From assembly GCA_012729815.1 (NCBI GenBank), contig JAAYCJ010000052.1, forward strand, positions 1 through 47,123: a stretch of 47,123 nucleotides of DNA. Direction: 5' to 3'. A program made the translations under genes and the position numbers. The DNA is from Phycisphaerae bacterium (GTDB taxonomy: Bacteria > Planctomycetota > Phycisphaerae > JAAYCJ01). The stretch's first letter is position 1; each line of letters starts with the position of its first letter. Shown here one piece after another: positions 46,117 through 47,123 of this stretch. Below the pieces are notes generated by a model. It made no database searches, was not told the DNA's origin, and worked only from the letters and a program-made list of their open reading frames with translations.

Positions 46117-47123
46117 ATGGCTGAGACGCTGACGGTTGAACGAGCCGCCAAGAGCGACTTCGACGAGTTGATGGACATGTTGCTGGTCTGTTTTCAGAGC
46201 AAGACGCCGGACCACGCCCGTTTCGAGGAGTTGTACCCGGACCTCTATCGCCCGACCGATCGGGACATGTCGCACAACTATGTGGTTCGGCTTGGCGGCC
46301 GGATCGCCGGATGCGTGGGCGTTTTTCCGATTTCCGTTTCGATCTGCGATCAGCCGGTGGTTGTCAGGGGTATCGGCGGCGTCAGCGCGTTACCGGACCT
46401 TCGCGGGCGTGGACTGATGGCCACACTGATGGACCGGGCGACGGCCGACATGGTCGCGGACGGGATGGCGTTGAGTTGGCTGGGCGGCGACCGTCGGCGG
46501 TACATGACGTGGGGCTATGAGGTGACCGCGTGCGGTTTCCACTTCGGCTTGGGCAGCCGCGCTCCGGGCTACCAAAATCTCCAGGGCAAGGCTTCCAACG
46601 TTCGCACCGCCGATCTCGAAAGCGATGAGGACTGGGATCTGCTCTGGCGGCAGGCGGCCAGGAATCCCAAGCTGGCCGTCGCCGGTCGCGAGACGCTGCG
46701 ACTCAAGTACCAGCGGCTGCACCAGACCGTCTACGTCGCCGGCGGGCCCGATGAGGGCGGGCATATCGTCATGAAAGAGACTCCCGGTTCGGCTCTTTTG
46801 ACTGCGTGGGCCGGCGAGCCCGAAGCGGTGGGCGGCCTTGTCGTTCACTGGATGGAGAACCATGACCTGCGGGACGTGGCGGTCGATCTGCCTTGGTATC
46901 CGGATTGTTACTGCCCTGTATTCAAGCAACTCATGTGCGGCTACAGCATGTCCTATTCCGGGAGCCTGGCGGTGGTGGACCTTGCCCGTCTGCTGGAGAC
47001 GTACAAACCGCATCTGGACCAGCGTGTGGCCGAGTTCGGGCTGAAGGGTTCGGTCCGCTTGGCGGCGGGTTCCATCGGCGCCATCCCGCGTCAGGAAGTT
47101 GCGCTTGAAGCCGACGGGCGTGA
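46117..47123 (+). CDS. GNAT-family N-acetyltransferase (Eis-like), truncated by window end
   Basis: At least 335 residues, open to the end of the window. The N-terminal GNAT domain has RLGGRIAGCVGVFPISV and the acetyl-CoA pyrophosphate loop in ALPDLRGRGLMATLMDRAT (the RGRGL motif near residues 95-99). Length and layout, with a second GNAT-like part in residues 155-290, resemble the Eis/Acetyltransf_9 group, which acetylates amines and may carry a C-terminal SCP2-type domain (starting near residue 310 here). AAGGAG lies seven bases before the ATG at 46117; the ATG at 46081 is in the same frame but lacks a site. The gene diverges from hpt. The acceptor substrate cannot be deduced. Confidence 0.86.
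   Translation, partial: MAETLTVERAAKSDFDELMDMLLVCFQSKTPDHARFEELYPDLYRPTDRDMSHNYVVRLGGRIAGCVGVFPISVSICDQPVVVRGIGGVSALPDLRGRGLMATLMDRATADMVADGMALSWLGGDRRRYMTWGYEVTACGFHFGLGSRAPGYQNLQGKASNVRTADLESDEDWDLLWRQAARNPKLAVAGRETLRLKYQRLHQTVYVAGGPDEGGHIVMKETPGSALLTAWAGEPEAVGGLVVHWMENHDLRDVAVDLPWYPDCYCPVFKQLMCGYSMSYSGSLAVVDLARLLETYKPHLDQRVAEFGLKGSVRLAAGSIGAIPRQEVALEADGR

Overview
The window is dense, high-GC bacterial chromosome, mostly housekeeping genes on both strands. It most resembles a member of the Planctomycetota, probably near the Phycisphaerae. That placement is inference: it rests on an exported DUF1571 protein, an EF-G paralogue with a GHGGAGKT P-loop, three sigma factors, small lipoproteins, TTQPA-type linkers in exported proteins, and spaced sigma-70-type promoters (TTGNNN, 16-18 bases, TANNNT). 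No rRNA, tRNA, CRISPR array or complete insertion sequence was recognised.

Layout. 1-2115: the 3' end of a UvrD/PcrA helicase, a REP-like perfect palindrome, rpmE with its own promoter and terminator, then prfA. 2116-3471: a lower-GC insert carrying an Mrr restriction endonuclease, closed by two hairpins. 3472-7783: two STAS-domain genes (minus) diverging from a PfkB sugar-phosphate kinase, then an EF-G paralogue. 8035-13095: a DUF1571 exported protein, smpB, and a tightly coupled ECF sigma / zinc anti-sigma / secreted PDZ protein operon. 13103-20506: glycogen debranching enzyme, hemL, a membrane protein, a HEAT-repeat plus zinc-motif protein, and a THUMP-like methyltransferase. 20811-25378: a second sigma factor lacking a clear region 3 and preceded by a long leader; an operon trpE / orphan fumarase beta-type domain / membrane-anchored protein; and a DUF2283 gene at the end of pta-ackA. 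25388-31728: pta-ackA, type I glutamine synthetase, and a GH42-like glycosidase cotranscribed with recO. 32539-36928: a candidate structured RNA with its own promoter and terminator, then dnaG and rpoD. 37062-47123: a small lipoprotein, an SMR/EamA-like protein, thrS, infC (probably with an ATT start) overlapping proC, a second small lipoprotein, DUF167, a CAP-domain surface protein, a lipoprotein hydrolase, a PH-domain membrane protein, hpt, and a GNAT acetyltransferase cut by the window end.

How it fits together. Translation (rpmE, prfA, EF-G paralogue, smpB, thrS, infC), replication and repair (helicase, recO, dnaG) and transcription (rpoD and two other sigma factors) are mixed with central metabolism (pta-ackA, glnA, trpE, hemL, proC, hpt, glycogen debranching). 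The most unusual items are the RNA upstream of dnaG, whose terminator contains the dnaG -35 box; the non-AUG start of infC; three genes whose -10 box ends 6-7 bases before the ATG (leaderless candidates); the sigma/anti-sigma/PDZ operon; the long leader of the second sigma gene; and the REP-like palindromes.
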